A stretch of DNA of 64,000 nt from Fictibacillus sp. FJAT-27399 (GCF_001510655.1 NZ_LMVC01000002.1:1214379-1278378); one strand, 5' to 3'. Shown: positions 1 to 9,322, numbered from the stretch's first letter. Numbers and translations: made by a program. The notes: generated from the letters alone by a model not told the origin.

Positions 1-1008
1 GCTGGGGCGGGAGTTAATAATATTCCGGTTGAACTATGTACTGAGCAAGGAATTGTTGTTTTTAACACTCCTGGAGCTAATGCGAACGCGGTAAAAGAAA
101 TGGTACTGACATCATTAATGGCTTCATCCAGGAACCTTTTTGCCGGTGTGGAATGGACAAAGACTTTGGAAGGCGAAGGTGAACAAATACCAAAACTTGT
201 AGAAGCAGGAAAGAAACAATTTCTTGGAAAAGAAATCAAGGGAAAAACGTTGGGTGTAATAGGTTTAGGTGCAATCGGTGCACTTGTAGCGAATGATGCG
301 CTTGATTTAGACATGGATGTAATTGGGTTTGATCCGTTCATCTCCGTGGATACAGCCTGGAACCTGTCCCGCAATGTACAGCGGGCGATGACGCTTGAAC
401 AGTTATTTGCCGAATCAGATTATCTTACAGTACATGTTCCTTTAACGCCTGATACAAAAGAGATGTTTAATCAGAAAGCGTTCAATGTTATGAAACCGGG
501 AGTCCATATATTAAATTTCTCTCGCGGAGAGCTTGTGAACGAAAAGGATATGGAAATCGCACTCGAAAATGGAATCGTCGGCCAATATATTACTGACTTT
601 CCGAATGAAAATGTGCTGAAAATGAAAAATACTGTTCCGGTCCCACACCTTGGAGCTTCCACGAAAGAATCAGAGGAAAATTGTGCCATTATGGCGACCC
701 GCCAGGTGAAGGAATTTTTAGAAACCGGAAACATCAGAAACTCCGTAAACTTTCCAAACGCTTCCCTTCCTTATACAGGAAAGCTGCGAGTGGCAGCTTT
801 CCACGAAAACGTACCGAATATGGTGGGCCAGATCACACTTGCTGTATCAAGCTATAATTTGAACATCGCTGACATGGTTAACAGAAGCCGAGGAGGATAC
901 GCCTATACGATGATTGACATTGACAATAAGGTAAACGGCGAGGTAATCCCTGGTTTAGAAGATAAGATCAAAGAAATTGACGGCATCATTACAACGCGTG
1001 TGATCTAA
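1..1008 (+). CDS. serA: D-3-phosphoglycerate dehydrogenase, 5' truncated
   Basis: Oxidises 3-phosphoglycerate to phosphohydroxypyruvate with NAD, the first step of serine synthesis, in the cytosol. The frame is open from base 1 and the first codons read AGAGVNN-PVE, so the gene begins outside the window; the first internal ATG at 100 is not the start. Seen: the Rossmann loop GVIGLGAIG, the NFSRGELV segment with the catalytic Arg, the PHLGAST segment with the catalytic His, and a C-terminal ACT-type domain of about 75 residues. The visible 335 residues fit the short (about 390-residue) ACT-bearing form rather than the 530-residue B. subtilis type. A hairpin terminator follows 17 bases after the stop. 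Confidence 0.9.
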   Translation, partial: AGAGVNNIPVELCTEQGIVVFNTPGANANAVKEMVLTSLMASSRNLFAGVEWTKTLEGEGEQIPKLVEAGKKQFLGKEIKGKTLGVIGLGAIGALVANDALDLDMDVIGFDPFISVDTAWNLSRNVQRAMTLEQLFAESDYLTVHVPLTPDTKEMFNQKAFNVMKPGVHILNFSRGELVNEKDMEIALENGIVGQYITDFPNENVLKMKNTVPVPHLGASTKESEENCAIMATRQVKEFLETGNIRNSVNFPNASLPYTGKLRVAAFHENVPNMVGQITLAVSSYNLNIADMVNRSRGGYAYTMIDIDNKVNGEVIPGLEDKIKEIDGIITTRVI

Positions 1009-1024
1009 TAACAAATAAAATTGT

Positions 1025-1065
1025 AAAGAAAGCCTCAATTCCTTTAAGGAATTGAGGCTTTCTTT
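1025..1065. terminator. bidirectional intrinsic terminator
   Basis: Perfect 19-bp inverted repeat 1025-1043/1047-1065 with a 3-base loop, A-rich on the left and T-rich on the right. It lies between serA and the convergent DUF2512 gene, whose stop codon it touches. Confidence 0.85.
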
Positions 1066-1420
1066 ATATAGGTTCGCTATGAGCTTTATGAGAAGCCAAT
1101 AAATAACGGTGCGTAAAAAATTCGAGGATTCCCAGTAAGACACTTGTTAAAAGAGCGCCAAACCAAGTAACAGAAGCTTCCCATTGAAAGTTTGAGGCAT
1201 AATAGAGAATGATACAGGATACCGCCACATCAATGAATACACTGATCCAAAGAGCCCCTTTGCGAAGGACAAAGTATTCGACTGCGACTCCAAGAATTGC
1301 AAGCGTCATTCCCACCACAATGATTTGCCAATAACTCTCGAAATGTACACCTGGAAAGAAAAAAGCAGCGACGAATAAAACAATGGGAATCGCAATAAGT
1401 TTTATGATCAAACTGGTCAT
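1064..1420 (-). CDS. DUF2512 (YndM-like) small membrane protein
   Basis: Protein of 118 residues with four predicted hydrophobic segments (about residues 4-24, 31-50, 57-78, 84-105) and a short polar C-terminus rich in His. Length and pattern match the DUF2512 family of Bacillaceae membrane proteins, of unknown function. The ATG at 1420 is preceded by AGGAGG-like sequence on the minus strand (GGAGGTTAAAT). It stands alone, convergent with serA and divergent from the glycosylase gene. Family call is from sequence feel, not from a search. Confidence 0.6.
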   Translation of the reverse strand: MTSLIIKLIAIPIVLFVAAFFFPGVHFESYWQIIVVGMTLAILGVAVEYFVLRKGALWISVFIDVAVSCIILYYASNFQWEASVTWFGALLTSVLLGILEFFTHRYLLASHKAHSEPI

Positions 1421-1529
1421 ATCATATTTAACCTCCTGTCTGCTGATATTGTAACCACGATCTTTTGTCTCAATTCAGCAAAAATGAAGCATACTAAACA
1501 TCAGCTGAAAAAAGACAGGAGTGGAGGAC

Positions 1530-2339
1530 ATGCCAGAACTTCCAGAGATGGAGAATTACAGGATGGCGTTATCCCGCCAGTTGAAAGCAAAGCCAATTAC
1601 ACAGGTGGAGATCAACCGTAAAAAATCCATTAATAAAAAATCGGAGATCTTTGCAGCAGAATTGCAGGGAGCGGTGGTTACTGATATAAGAAGGCGGGCT
1701 AAGTATCTGATTTTTCAATTGAGCACCGGGAACGCACTGCTGCTCCATCTCATGCTCGGCGGGTGGATGTATATTGGAAATAATCAAGATAACCCTGATC
1801 GGACTAAGCAAGTCATTTTATCCTTCGGCGATAAAAGGCTTTATTTTATTGGGTTACGGTTAGGTTATCTTCATTTGCTGAAGTGGATTGAGCTTAAAGA
1901 AAAATTGGAAGAGCTGGGTCCAGAGCCTCTTAATCCCGATTTTACCCTCGAAAAGTTACAGGAACGCCTAGGTTCGAAGAGAGGGACATTGAAATCCATC
2001 TTGATTGATCAAAAATTTCTAGCAGGAATTGGTAATTGTTATTCAGACGAAATATGCTGGCAGGCCAGACTGCAGCCGGAAAGAAAAGCCAGCGAACTTA
2101 ATGCAGACCAAGTTATTGAACTGTATCAAGCGATTGGGCCGGTTTTGCAAAATGGAATTCAATTTGGAGGATATATGGAAAATCCGCTGTATGCTGGCGA
2201 TTCGAAAACAGGAGGATATAACAACCATTTGCTTGTCTATGAACGGGAGCATCAACCGTGTCTCAGATGCGGAACAGAAATCAGGAAAATGGAAATTTCT
2301 TCGCGAAAATCGTTCTTCTGCCCTAACTGTCAGGTTTAG
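1530..2339 (+). CDS. Fpg/Nei family DNA glycosylase
   Basis: Base-excision repair glycosylase/AP lyase that removes oxidised bases. I place the start at the ATG 1530, not the GTG 1521, because it exposes Pro2 and Glu3 (MPELPEMENYR), the catalytic N-terminus of the family, and leaves GGAGTGGAGG as the ribosome site. Also seen: Lys58 in RRRAKYLIF (the conserved Lys57 of mature Fpg), the H2TH segment AGIGNCYSDE, and a C-terminal zinc finger with CLRC and CPNC. Length 269 residues matches Fpg. The N-terminus MENYR differs from the usual MutM MPELPEVET, so it is probably the second, non-MutM paralogue found in many bacilli; substrate preference is unknown. Confidence 0.85.
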   Translation: MPELPEMENYRMALSRQLKAKPITQVEINRKKSINKKSEIFAAELQGAVVTDIRRRAKYLIFQLSTGNALLLHLMLGGWMYIGNNQDNPDRTKQVILSFGDKRLYFIGLRLGYLHLLKWIELKEKLEELGPEPLNPDFTLEKLQERLGSKRGTLKSILIDQKFLAGIGNCYSDEICWQARLQPERKASELNADQVIELYQAIGPVLQNGIQFGGYMENPLYAGDSKTGGYNNHLLVYEREHQPCLRCGTEIRKMEISSRKSFFCPNCQV

Positions 2340-2471
2340 AATCAAGGCAATCCTTAAAATATTGAGAATTAGAAGTGTACGACTGAGAGGCAGAGATGTC
2401 TCTTTTTTATTTCTTTTCTGAAGGCGGTTCAATCACACTCCCTCATAAATCAACAACATTGACTAACAGAA

Positions 2472-2532
2472 CTTTTTTTAGATATATCAAATAATATATT
2501 GACATATATCAGGTATATCAATTAAGTTAATA
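2472..2532 (+). promoter_or_regulatory. promoter region with repeated TATATCA boxes
   Basis: TTGACA at 2499-2504 is a good -35; the sequence 17 bases on (TTAAGT, 2522) is a weak -10, so an activator may be needed. The box ATATATCA/TATATCA occurs three times at about 2482, 2504 and 2514, spanning the -35 and the spacer, and could be the operator of the GntR-LacI regulator encoded downstream. The 300 bases between the glycosylase gene and the binding-protein gene hold only this and the cre site. Confidence 0.4.
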
Positions 2533-2582
2533 GTGTAACCAATTTACTGAAAATTCAGAAAGGATATTTTTTTAGATTTTAT

Positions 2583-2596
2583 TGAAAACGCTGTCA
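2583..2596 (+). promoter_or_regulatory. CcpA catabolite-response element (cre)
   Basis: TGAAAACGCTGTCA fits every position of the TGWAANCGNTNWCA cre consensus. It lies 60 bases before the lipoprotein start and downstream of the likely promoter, a position where CcpA normally represses by roadblock. This agrees with a sugar-uptake operon. Confidence 0.75.
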
Positions 2597-2655
2597 TCTT
2601 TGCCTCTAAGATCCTACATACGAATATTTTTAAAAATTAGAGGAGGGTGTTGAAA

Positions 2656-4038
2656 ATGAAAGTAAAAAGCTACAAAAAGCTGGCCGCAATTTCGGTTATT
2701 ACTGGGAGTGTTCTTTTTAGCTCGGCTTGTTCAGATGCCAATTCTACTTCGGGGAATAAAAAGTCGGGAGACAGCAACACGATTAGCATTACGTTCCGAG
2801 ATGGGGGAGGAACGAACAAAGGACTGACCGATTGGCTAAACAATGACATTATTCCAGAGTTTAAAAAAGAGCATCCAAAAGCGAATATCAAGCTCTCTCC
2901 AATCAGCGCATCGGAAGGCGATTATTTTGCAAAAGTTGCTCTAATGCTCAAGTCTGATCAGTCAGCGCCAGATATCGTCACGGAAGATACTTTTATGGTG
3001 AATTCGGATGCGAGTGCGGGCTATCTTGAACCGCTGGATGATAAGCTGAAAGGCTGGGATGAGTGGAATCAATATATCGACAATGTTAAGAATGGTGTTA
3101 AAGCCCAGGACGGCAAAACGTATGGTGTTCCTTTTAATACAGATTCGCGAGGCCTGTGGTACAACAAAGAACTTTTTAAGAAAGCAGGGCTGCCGGTACC
3201 ATGGGAACCAAAATCATGGGAAGATATCTTAACGGCTGCTAGAACCATTAAGAAGAAAGACCCAGGTGTTATTCCATTGTGGATGAACTCTGGCAAAGCC
3301 ACGGGTGAAGGCACTTCCATGCAAACGTTCGAGATGCTGCTGTATGGTACAAAAGATCCGTTATACGATGAGGACAAGGGAAAATGGATCGTGAATAGTC
3401 AGGGACTGCTTGATACGTATACATTCATCGATACCATTTATAAAGAAAAACTGGGTCCAAACTTGTCACAAGTACTAAACGGCCAGGGAGGCACCATTGC
3501 CTATACTCAATTGATGCCAAAAGGAAAGCTTGCGATAGGTTTAGACGGGATATGGCAGGCAGGAAACTACCGAAAAGACGGACCTGCACCATGGCCGGAT
3601 GCATTTAAAACACTGGGTTATGCAGCCATGCCAACCCAAAATGGTGAAGAGCCTGGACAAACCTCAATGTCAGGAGGATGGGCGTTTTCCATTCCAAAAA
3701 AATCAGATAACAAAGATCTATCTTGGGAATTTATTAAATTCATTTCTACTAAAGAAAATAATCTCAAATTATTGTTAAAAGAAAACAACCTTTCTCCGCG
3801 GGAAGACGTATCAAAAGAATCGGAATACTTAAACCTGCCGATGTTTAAAGAGGCTTCTGAATTTCTGGAACATACCCATTTCAGACCGTCTGTCGATAAG
3901 TATCCTTCTGTTTCCACAGTTATCCAATCTACGGTGGAAGATGTGGTTACCGGAAAATCATCGCCAAAACAGGCAGTTGAAAACTATCAGAAAAATGTAA
4001 CACGTGTTGTAGGCAAAGACAAAGTGATCGAAAGGTAA
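2656..4038 (+). CDS. sugar ABC transporter substrate-binding lipoprotein (family 1)
   Basis: Extracytoplasmic binding protein that delivers a carbohydrate to the permeases encoded next. The N-terminus has a lipoprotein signal peptide (KSYKKLAAISVITG then SSAC), so the mature protein is anchored at Cys near residue 25. The rest reads as a family 1 solute-binding protein, with WYNKELFKKAGL and GLDGIWQAG typical of maltose/polyol-type binders. The ATG 2656 is chosen over GTG 2647 and TTG 2650 because AGGAGG at 2641-2646 is 9 bases before it. First gene of an operon with its own cre site. Substrate cannot be read from sequence; the two Gfo/Idh/MocA dehydrogenases suggest a sugar or polyol that is oxidised. 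Confidence 0.88.
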   Translation: MKVKSYKKLAAISVITGSVLFSSACSDANSTSGNKKSGDSNTISITFRDGGGTNKGLTDWLNNDIIPEFKKEHPKANIKLSPISASEGDYFAKVALMLKSDQSAPDIVTEDTFMVNSDASAGYLEPLDDKLKGWDEWNQYIDNVKNGVKAQDGKTYGVPFNTDSRGLWYNKELFKKAGLPVPWEPKSWEDILTAARTIKKKDPGVIPLWMNSGKATGEGTSMQTFEMLLYGTKDPLYDEDKGKWIVNSQGLLDTYTFIDTIYKEKLGPNLSQVLNGQGGTIAYTQLMPKGKLAIGLDGIWQAGNYRKDGPAPWPDAFKTLGYAAMPTQNGEEPGQTSMSGGWAFSIPKKSDNKDLSWEFIKFISTKENNLKLLLKENNLSPREDVSKESEYLNLPMFKEASEFLEHTHFRPSVDKYPSVSTVIQSTVEDVVTGKSSPKQAVENYQKNVTRVVGKDKVIER

Positions 4039-4066
4039 CGTCTTTTTATGAAAAGGAGTGTTTTCT

Positions 4067-4999
4067 TTGGATGCAAACCCTGTGGTTTCTCCTTCAACAT
4101 CTGTTGGAAGAACATCATCACCTCATAAAAGCAACCATAAAAAGTTAGTAACATCGCTTCTTTTTTTACTTCCTTCCTGGATCTTGCTGCTCATCTTTTT
4201 TATCGGGCCGATCCTTTTAACCTTTTATTTTGCCTTCACCAACCTGTCTCTGACAGGGAGTGAGGCGCAAGCGACCCAATTCGTGGGCTTCAATAACTTT
4301 GTGAATATGTTTCAGGATCCTAACTTTCGGATCAGCGTGATCAAAACGATTGTGTATTTATTGTTCTCAGCCATCATGGGCCAGCAAGTTCTTGGATTTA
4401 TTCTGGCACTGCTCATGAAAGAGAAAAATCCGGCATTCCGCCGGGTGATAGGTATTATAGTAATTGCCGGCTGGGTGACTCCTGAAATTGTCGTGGCTTT
4501 CTGCTGGGTAGCGTTTCTAAATGACAGCGGGACGTTAAACATGATTCTGCAGCAAATTGGTTTGAAACCGGTTGCCTGGCTTTTTACCTTTCCGATGACG
4601 AGTGTGATCATCGCTAACATTTGGCACGGCACCGCGTTTTCCATGCTTGTTTTTCAGGCCGCACTGGATGATGTGCCAAAAAGTATTGAAGAGGCAGCGG
4701 TCGTGGATGGTGCTTCACGGTTCCAGGTTCTTTATAAGATCGTCCTGCCGATGATCAAAGGCTCTGTTGTTACAAACATGATCCTAGTTACGCTTCAAAC
4801 CTTAGGCGTATTCACATTAATTTATGCAATGACGGGCGGAGGGCCGGGCACATCAACACAAACATTGCCGATCTTTATGTACAATCAAGCCTTTGTCAAC
4901 TATCAGCTTGGTTACGGTACTGCCATTTCACTTATTCTTTTATTAATCGGTGTGCTGGTAAGCCTTCTGTATTTAAAATCGATGAAAGTCAAAGTTTAG
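4067..4999 (+). CDS. sugar ABC transporter permease, MalF type
   Basis: Inner-membrane permease subunit, about 310 residues with six or so membrane segments after a polar 30-residue N-terminus. The cytoplasmic EAA loop (IEEAAVVDGASRFQVLYKIV) that docks the ATPase is clear. The TTG at 4067 is preferred because AAAAGGAG ends 8 bases before it; the GTG at 4058 overlaps that ribosome site. It sits 28 bases after the lipoprotein gene and 11 before the second permease. No ATP-binding gene is present in the operon, so a shared MsmX-type ATPase elsewhere is likely (inference from how Bacillus sugar importers work). Confidence 0.88.
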   Translation: MDANPVVSPSTSVGRTSSPHKSNHKKLVTSLLFLLPSWILLLIFFIGPILLTFYFAFTNLSLTGSEAQATQFVGFNNFVNMFQDPNFRISVIKTIVYLLFSAIMGQQVLGFILALLMKEKNPAFRRVIGIIVIAGWVTPEIVVAFCWVAFLNDSGTLNMILQQIGLKPVAWLFTFPMTSVIIANIWHGTAFSMLVFQAALDDVPKSIEEAAVVDGASRFQVLYKIVLPMIKGSVVTNMILVTLQTLGVFTLIYAMTGGGPGTSTQTLPIFMYNQAFVNYQLGYGTAISLILLLIGVLVSLLYLKSMKVKV

Positions 5000-5010
5000 G
5001 AGGGAGATCG

Positions 5011-5841
5011 ATGAAAAGAAAATTCATAAAGCTGGAAAGAACGTTGCCATACGTCATTTTAACGGTCATAGGTGTTCTGTTTCTCCTTCCGCTTCTTTGG
5101 GTGCTTATCGCATCCGTCGATCCCAATGCCAACTCCTCCATTAAGGTTCCAACTGCATTTACGGTGGATAATTTTAAAAGCATCCTAACCGATCCGGTAA
5201 ACATTCGGGCCTTTATCATTGGATTGCTTCTTTCTTTGGGGCAAGGCCTGCTCGTGGTGCTGGTGGCAGGGCTGGCTGCTTATCCACTTTCTCGTTATCA
5301 GATGAAATATAAAAAGCATTTTATGTTTACGATTCTCTTTATGACTTCGCTGCCGATTACGGCTGTTATGGTGCCAGTATATCAGTTGTTTATTTATATG
5401 AAACTTCAAGACTCGCTATGGGGGACGATGTTCTTTTTAACAGCGGCCGGACTCCCTTATGCAATCTGGATGCTGAAAAACTTCATGGATGCCGTTCCAC
5501 TGGAGCTTGAGGAATCCGCTTGGATTGATGGTGCCTCGGTATGGCAGGGACTGAAAAGAATTGTCGCGCCATTGATGATTCCAGGTATCTGTACGGTCGG
5601 CATTTTTACCTTTTCAGGCAGCTGGGGCAATTTCTTTGTACCGTATATTCTCATTCAGTCTCCAGAGAAGCTTCCTGCTTCAGTTACCATTTATCAGTTT
5701 TTTGGCAACTTTGGAATGGTAGAGTACGGTAAACTCGCCGCATTTTCCATTCTGTATACCTTCCCGGCGATTGTTTTGTACATCTTTTCGCAGCGCTTTA
5801 TGTCTCAAGGCTTCAGCCTGGGCGGGGCTTCCAAAGGGTGA
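5011..5841 (+). CDS. sugar ABC transporter permease, MalG type
   Basis: Second permease subunit, 276 residues, six predicted membrane segments, with the EAA loop LEESAWIDGASVWQGLKRIV about 85 residues from the C-terminus. The ATG 5011 follows AGGAGGGAG. Pairs with the preceding MalF-type subunit to form the channel. The 130 bases after its stop hold no terminator but do hold the promoter region of the regulator gene. Confidence 0.88.
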   Translation: MKRKFIKLERTLPYVILTVIGVLFLLPLLWVLIASVDPNANSSIKVPTAFTVDNFKSILTDPVNIRAFIIGLLLSLGQGLLVVLVAGLAAYPLSRYQMKYKKHFMFTILFMTSLPITAVMVPVYQLFIYMKLQDSLWGTMFFLTAAGLPYAIWMLKNFMDAVPLELEESAWIDGASVWQGLKRIVAPLMIPGICTVGIFTFSGSWGNFFVPYILIQSPEKLPASVTIYQFFGNFGMVEYGKLAAFSILYTFPAIVLYIFSQRFMSQGFSLGGASKG

Positions 5842-5905
5842 CTGTGAGTGGAAGCAGGCCGGTTCGAAGAAGGAGTTAACTGTTAGAATTGTCAGACCTT
5901 TCAGG

Positions 5906-5950
5906 TATAATCAATATGTATACACTGTTTTCCAGATATAGTATGCATAT
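5906..5950 (+). promoter_or_regulatory. regulator promoter with spaced inverted repeat
   Basis: TATAAT at 5906-5911 (weak -35, TTAGAA, 17 bases upstream). Just downstream are ATATGTATAC (5914-5923) and GTATGCATAT (5941-5950), an inverted repeat with one mismatch and a 17-base spacer. Its position right after the -10 and 22 bases before the start suggests the operator of the GntR-LacI protein and autoregulation. Confidence 0.5.
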
Positions 5951-5971
5951 TTCTGTTTTTGGAGTGGTAAC

Positions 5972-7081
5972 ATGGAACCTTTATACAAGCAAGTTTATCA
6001 ATCAATCAAAAAAAATATTATCAATGGCCAGTATGCAGCAGGAGATCGGGTACCTTCTGAAAAAGAACTATCAGACTCCTTTCAAGTTAGCCGTATAACC
6101 AGCAAGAAGGCGTTGGAGTTACTAGTCAGTGAAGGCCTCGTGTTTCGCCAGCGCGGAAAAGGGACCTTCGTGTCTGAAGATTCAACAGACAACCCAGAAA
6201 ATGACGTAAAAGAAACCAACAAGTTTTTAGTCGGATTGATTGTGCCTGACTTGGATGACAGTTATGTTTCAAAAGTGGTTGCCAGTATTGAAGAAGCAGC
6301 CAATCATCGCTGTTTCGTGATATTAAAGCGTACAAATGGATCAATCGATAAAGAGGCAGATGCTATCAGACAGCTGATCGACTTTGGAGTAGACGGGTTA
6401 ATCCTTTATCCTGCACACGCTGAACATTATGGATCTGAGATTCTTAAAATGGTGATCACAGAATATCCGTTTGTGCTGATTGACCGAACCTTTAAGGGAG
6501 TGGCCGCGGCGTTCGTTTCGACTGACAATATTAAGGCTGCTCAACAGGGAATAAACTATTTGTTCGAATTGGGACATGAATACGTCGGTGTTCTGGGACC
6601 AGCCACTGCAGAAACGACGACCGTCGTAGACCGTTTTAACGGTATACTGCGCGCGTATGAAGAAAAGAACCGAATCGTTAACCGGCAATTATGGTGTTCT
6701 GATCTGAAAAAATCTTTGCCATCCTCTATCAGCAAAGATATTAAACCAGAACATGATGTCGAGATCATCAAGAAACACCTTCAAAAGCACCCAGAGATCA
6801 CAGCGATATTTGCCCTGGAATACAACATTGCGGTTCTTGCCAAACGTGCAGCCGAAGAGTTGGGTCTTCGTGTTCCTGGAAATCTCTCAATCTTATGTTT
6901 TGATGCGTACGACAACAATTTAAGCGGCTGGGAGTTTACTCACCTTCGCCAAAACGAAAAAGAGATGGGAAGGCTTGCTCTTAACCGATTGCTGGAGATG
7001 ATGAACGGCAGCTCTTCTATTAAAAAAGAATTTTTGGACGTGGAATTAATAGAAGGAGATTCTACCCGTCCACTCCATTGA
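5972..7081 (+). CDS. GntR-family regulator with LacI-type sugar-sensing domain (AraR-like)
   Basis: Transcription factor of 369 residues. Residues 1-70 are a GntR winged helix (PLYKQVYQSIKKNI, then VPSEKELSDSFQVSR and GKGTFV); from about 85 the protein is a periplasmic-binding-protein fold of the LacI/GalR kind (FLVGLIVPDL, LIDRTFKG, LSILCFDAYD). This is the AraR architecture, which represses sugar genes until the inducer binds. It stands between the permeases and the dehydrogenases of the same cluster, 54 bases before the first dehydrogenase, so it most likely controls this operon. The ATG at 5972 follows GGAGTGG at about 5960-5966. Confidence 0.85.
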   Translation: MEPLYKQVYQSIKKNIINGQYAAGDRVPSEKELSDSFQVSRITSKKALELLVSEGLVFRQRGKGTFVSEDSTDNPENDVKETNKFLVGLIVPDLDDSYVSKVVASIEEAANHRCFVILKRTNGSIDKEADAIRQLIDFGVDGLILYPAHAEHYGSEILKMVITEYPFVLIDRTFKGVAAAFVSTDNIKAAQQGINYLFELGHEYVGVLGPATAETTTVVDRFNGILRAYEEKNRIVNRQLWCSDLKKSLPSSISKDIKPEHDVEIIKKHLQKHPEITAIFALEYNIAVLAKRAAEELGLRVPGNLSILCFDAYDNNLSGWEFTHLRQNEKEMGRLALNRLLEMMNGSSSIKKEFLDVELIEGDSTRPLH

Positions 7082-7134
7082 AAACCTTTTCAAAAATGTA
7101 AGAATTTCATGATAAAGAGGAGGAGTGATGAAAA

Positions 7135-8157
7135 GTGGTTTCCGTAGCGTTATTAAGCAAATGGCATGTTCATGCTGATGATTATGCGAGAGAGGCAAAA
7201 AGCAATCCATCCCTTTCTATTCAACGAGTTTGGGATGAAGATCCTTCGAGGGGAGAAAAATGGGCCCAAGAACTGGGAGTACGTTTTGAAAAAGAACTTG
7301 AAGCAGTGCTGCAAGACCCTGGAATTGATGCGGTTATCGTCAACACACCCACGAATTTGCACAAAGAAGTGATCATGGCAGCCGTCGCACACAAAAAACA
7401 TGTTTTTACAGAGAAGGTCCTTGCGTTAACAACAGCTGACTGTGAAGAAATCTATGAGGCTGTGGCAAAAGCAGGTGTTAAGTTAACTGTCTCCTTGCCG
7501 AGGCTGACAACCAATTACTATTTGTATGCACAGCACGCGTTAGATCAGGGGTGGCTAGGGGAGCTGACATCGATTCGCTGCCGGCTGGCACATAATGGTG
7601 CTGTTCCTGAGAGCGGCAATGTAAATGGCTGGCTTCCTCCACATTTTTATAACAAAGAACAATGCGGAGGTGGAGCGTTAATCGACCTTGGCGCCCATCC
7701 CATCTATTTAACCAACCGGCTGGCAGGGCCTGCAAAAGCGGTAACGTCTATTTTTCAACAAAGTAATGAAAGAAATGTGGAGGAGAGTGCGATGGTCCTT
7801 GTCGAATATGAATCAGGTGCGCTCGGAACGGTGGAAACCGGATTTTTATCGTATGGAAGTCCTTTTCAGTTAGAGGTTTACGGTACAAAAGGAGCCTTAC
7901 TGATTGAAGAAAACGAAATTCGTCTAACTAGCAGACAGCTTGATCAAGAGGGCTGGGCCACACCACAGCAGTTGCCCGAAGCACTTCCGATGCCGATGGA
8001 ACAATGGGCGGAGTCCATACTGAATGGAGGAGAAACGACGATTACGAAAGAAGATGTTTGCAGTCTTACCTTAATCAACGAAGCAGCAGCACGATCAAAC
8101 GCTGAAGGAAGAAAGGTTTCAATTTCTGAAGTAAAAGAAGTTCTCTTAAATCAATAA
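7135..8157 (+). CDS. Gfo/Idh/MocA family oxidoreductase, atypical N-terminus
   Basis: NAD(P)-dependent sugar or polyol dehydrogenase family. The GTG 7135 start is used; GAGGAGG lies 11 bases upstream and no ATG is in frame before it. Seen: NTPTNLHKEV after the second beta strand, the EK-V motif (TEKVLAL) in place of the usual EKP, GGGALIDLGAHPI in the substrate domain. The N-terminus reads VSVALLSKWHVHADDYA and lacks the GxGxxG dinucleotide loop that is seen in the neighbour, so cofactor binding may be altered or the enzyme may act differently. 340 residues, normal for the family. 17 bases before the second dehydrogenase gene. Confidence 0.8.
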   Translation: MVSVALLSKWHVHADDYAREAKSNPSLSIQRVWDEDPSRGEKWAQELGVRFEKELEAVLQDPGIDAVIVNTPTNLHKEVIMAAVAHKKHVFTEKVLALTTADCEEIYEAVAKAGVKLTVSLPRLTTNYYLYAQHALDQGWLGELTSIRCRLAHNGAVPESGNVNGWLPPHFYNKEQCGGGALIDLGAHPIYLTNRLAGPAKAVTSIFQQSNERNVEESAMVLVEYESGALGTVETGFLSYGSPFQLEVYGTKGALLIEENEIRLTSRQLDQEGWATPQQLPEALPMPMEQWAESILNGGETTITKEDVCSLTLINEAAARSNAEGRKVSISEVKEVLLNQ

Positions 8158-8174
8158 TCAAGGAGGAAGTTATC

Positions 8175-9308
8175 GTGTCTAAGAAAATACGGATCGGAAT
8201 TATTGGATGCGGCGGAATCGCCAACGGAAAGCATATGCCAAGCCTTTCAAAGATTGACGAAGCAGAACTGGTTGCCTTTTGTGACCTGGAAGAAGAAAAA
8301 GCAAGAAAAGCGGCTCAGGAGTTTGGAACCGAGGATGCCAAAGTGTATCTCGATTACAAAGAACTTCTTGAGGATGAACGCGTTGACGTCGTTCATGTTT
8401 GTACACCGAACCATTCCCATGCAGAAATCACGATCGATTCTCTTGAAGCGGACAAACATGTAATGTGCGAAAAACCAATGGCCAAAACAGCAGCTGATGC
8501 CCGCCGAATGGTCGAGACCGCCAAACGAACAGGGAAAAAACTGACCATCGGCTATCAATATCGTTTCCGTGCAGACAGCTGGCATTTACATAAGCTGTGT
8601 GAGCGCGGAGATTTTGGAGATATCTATTATGCGAAAGCACACGCGATCCGCCGTCGTGCTGTCCCAACATGGGGCGTGTTCCTGGATGAAGAAAAGCAGG
8701 GTGGGGGATCACTGATCGATATCGGTACACATTCACTCGATATGACCCTATGGATGATGAACAATTACGAACCGAAGGCAGTACTCGGAACGACCTATCA
8801 CAAACTCGGCAAAAAGAAAGACGCAGCAAACGCCTGGGGTTCCTGGGATCCTGAAAAGTTTACCGTAGAAGATTCAGCCTTTGGCATGATCACCATGAAA
8901 AACGGAGCAACCATCTCGCTGGAAACGAGCTGGGCACTGAATACCTTACAGACAGGTGAAGCCATGTGTACCCTATGTGGAACAGAAGGCGGAGCCGACA
9001 TGATGGACGGACTAAGGATAAACGGAGAAGACTTCGGCAAGCTATACACAAATGAGGTTCAGGTTGATGGAAAAGGAGTCGCATTTTATGATGCGGATGA
9101 AGAAAGCGATGCCGAGCATGAAGCAAGACTGTGGATCGACGCTATTCTGAACGACAAGGAGCCGGTAGTTAAACCGGAACAGGCTTTGGTGGTTACGGAG
9201 ATTCTTGAAGCAATCTACGAATCTGCCAAATCTGGCAAGGCGGTTTATTTCGACGAAGAAGAGAAAGATCTAGACAAGTCTGTCAAAACAAATAAAATAC
9301 TTCAATAA
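8175..9308 (+). CDS. Gfo/Idh/MocA family oxidoreductase
   Basis: NAD(P)-dependent dehydrogenase, 377 residues. Standard features: IGIIGCGGIANGKH dinucleotide loop, HVCTPNHSHAEI, CEKPMAKT with the catalytic Lys, and GGGSLIDIGTHSLDM. GTG start at 8175 with AAGGAGG 8 bases upstream. Last gene of the catabolic operon, followed by a terminator. Two such enzymes in one operon occur in inositol, levoglucosan and amino-sugar pathways; the substrate here is not determined. Confidence 0.87.
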   Translation: MSKKIRIGIIGCGGIANGKHMPSLSKIDEAELVAFCDLEEEKARKAAQEFGTEDAKVYLDYKELLEDERVDVVHVCTPNHSHAEITIDSLEADKHVMCEKPMAKTAADARRMVETAKRTGKKLTIGYQYRFRADSWHLHKLCERGDFGDIYYAKAHAIRRRAVPTWGVFLDEEKQGGGSLIDIGTHSLDMTLWMMNNYEPKAVLGTTYHKLGKKKDAANAWGSWDPEKFTVEDSAFGMITMKNGATISLETSWALNTLQTGEAMCTLCGTEGGADMMDGLRINGEDFGKLYTNEVQVDGKGVAFYDADEESDAEHEARLWIDAILNDKEPVVKPEQALVVTEILEAIYESAKSGKAVYFDEEEKDLDKSVKTNKILQ

Positions 9309-9322
9309 ATTATACCGAAAAG

